Assembly: GCA_030610025.1 (NCBI GenBank)
Contig: JAUWSP010000155.1
Coordinates: 1 to 6,540 of the forward strand
DNA from: Acidobacteriota bacterium
GTDB taxonomy: Bacteria; Acidobacteriota; Thermoanaerobaculia; Multivoradales; JAHEKO01
DNA: 6,540 nt
Direction of reading: 5' to 3'
This document shows positions 6,337 through 6,540 of this stretch, piece after piece. Each line of letters opens with the position of its first letter. Within the stretch, counting starts at the first letter, position 1. The notes under the pieces are model-generated. The model was not told the origin of the DNA and did not search any database. It worked only from the letters and a program-made list of their open reading frames with translations. The position numbers were made by a program, and so were the translations under genes.

Positions 6337-6350
6337 TGCAAGATTTCGCA
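6337..6350. promoter_or_regulatory. Imperfect dyad, possible activator site
   Basis: TGCAAGATTTCGCA is an imperfect palindrome with 5 of 7 pairs matching. It lies about 78-90 bp upstream of the predicted sigma-54 start site, where enhancer-binding activators usually bind. A single copy is weak evidence. Confidence 0.3.
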
Positions 6351-6492
6351 TAGAAATAAGCCCTTTGAAACGGGTGACTTAGTGGCTTCGCAAGCTCTGC
6401 GTACTGCCCCGGTATCTCTCCCAGGCTGACAGCGGCGGAAGTTGAGGCTGGCGGAATTCGCAGTCCTGGGGGCTTGAGGGTGGGGAATGATC

Positions 6493-6515
6493 CTCACATT
6501 TGGGGTCCATGTGAG
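6493..6515. repeat. Perfect 7-bp inverted repeat with 9-nt spacer
   Basis: CTCACAT (6493-6499) and ATGTGAG (6509-6515) are exact inverse complements separated by 9 nt. On the plus strand the hairpin is followed by TGGTTTT, so it could be a weak terminator for a plus-strand transcript. Otherwise it may be a distant operator. The half-sites are turned outward compared with a CRP site (TGTGA-N6-TCACA), so it is not a CRP box. Confidence 0.4.
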
Positions 6516-6540
6516 TGGTTTTGCGACCAACTTTTGAAGC

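Larger units (their letters stand above)
6193..6540 (-). other. Upstream regulatory region of the cytochrome operon, no convincing gene
   Basis: These 348 nt hold no supported coding sequence. The proximal part is a roughly 67-nt leader from the predicted start site (about 6259) to the ATG, with a strong AAGGAG. A 5-bp hairpin (6242-6246 with 6256-6260) may sit at the extreme 5' end of the RNA, and a small hairpin near 6218-6232 precedes the ribosome site. Farther upstream are a sigma-54-like promoter and two dyads, listed separately. Positions about 6361-6430 contain short complementary segments (for example GCTTGCGAAGC on the minus strand) but no riboswitch core I can name. Confidence 0.6.

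Noticed and set aside
6193..6430. GEMM-type (c-di-GMP or cGAMP) riboswitch, as found before several Geobacter cytochrome genes
   Set aside because: The predicted leader is too short. Farther upstream only TTGCGAAGCCACT loosely recalls the GEMM core, and the 5' half (CACAGGGCAAACC-like) is missing. A covariance search with RF01051 would decide.
6252..6530. 92-residue open frame on the minus strand upstream of the cytochrome
   Set aside because: No signal peptide, domain or clear Shine-Dalgarno. Its composition looks unselected, and it overlaps the sigma-54 promoter and the dyads.

Overview
The window is a single-direction gene cluster on the minus strand of a Gram-negative bacterium. Several features point to a diderm with outer-membrane export: a signal peptide, at least one lipobox, an outer-membrane beta-barrel and multihaem c-type cytochrome chemistry. 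A good -24/-12 (sigma-54) promoter and a close match to the Geobacter cytochrome OmcS suggest a Desulfobacterota/Desulfuromonadota-like or similar metal- or electrode-respiring lineage. The G+C is moderately high. The exact phylum cannot be fixed from this sequence.

Layout in transcription order (right to left). Positions 6540-6193 are an upstream regulatory region with a sigma-54-type promoter at 6270-6286, two dyads and a strong ribosome site. Positions 6192-5032 encode a secreted six-haem cytochrome that matches OmcS, the subunit of a polymerised extracellular cytochrome filament, along nearly its whole length. Positions 5031-4920 are an intergenic stretch with a rho-independent terminator-like hairpin. 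Positions 4919-2781 (GTG start) encode a 712-residue outer-membrane beta-barrel with a discoidin (F5/8 type C)-like domain inserted mid-protein. Positions 2747-2163 encode a lipoprotein with one CsgG/LpoB-like domain. Positions 2158-1112 encode a secreted protein, possibly also a lipoprotein, with two tandem copies of the same kind of domain. Positions 1088-1 encode a SurA/parvulin-type peptidyl-prolyl isomerase, cut off by the window edge and apparently entering a second SurA-N-like module.

Working model (inference): one locus makes an OmcS-type filament subunit in large amounts and, at a lower level set by terminator read-through, the envelope proteins that could fold, export or anchor it. 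The isomerase would act in the periplasm, the barrel would be an outer-membrane pore or docking site, and the three CsgG-like domains would form an outer-membrane-associated accessory complex. How OmcS-type filaments are exported and assembled is, to my knowledge, not settled, which makes this arrangement the most interesting thing in the window. No RNA genes, CRISPR arrays, insertion sequences or attachment sites were seen.
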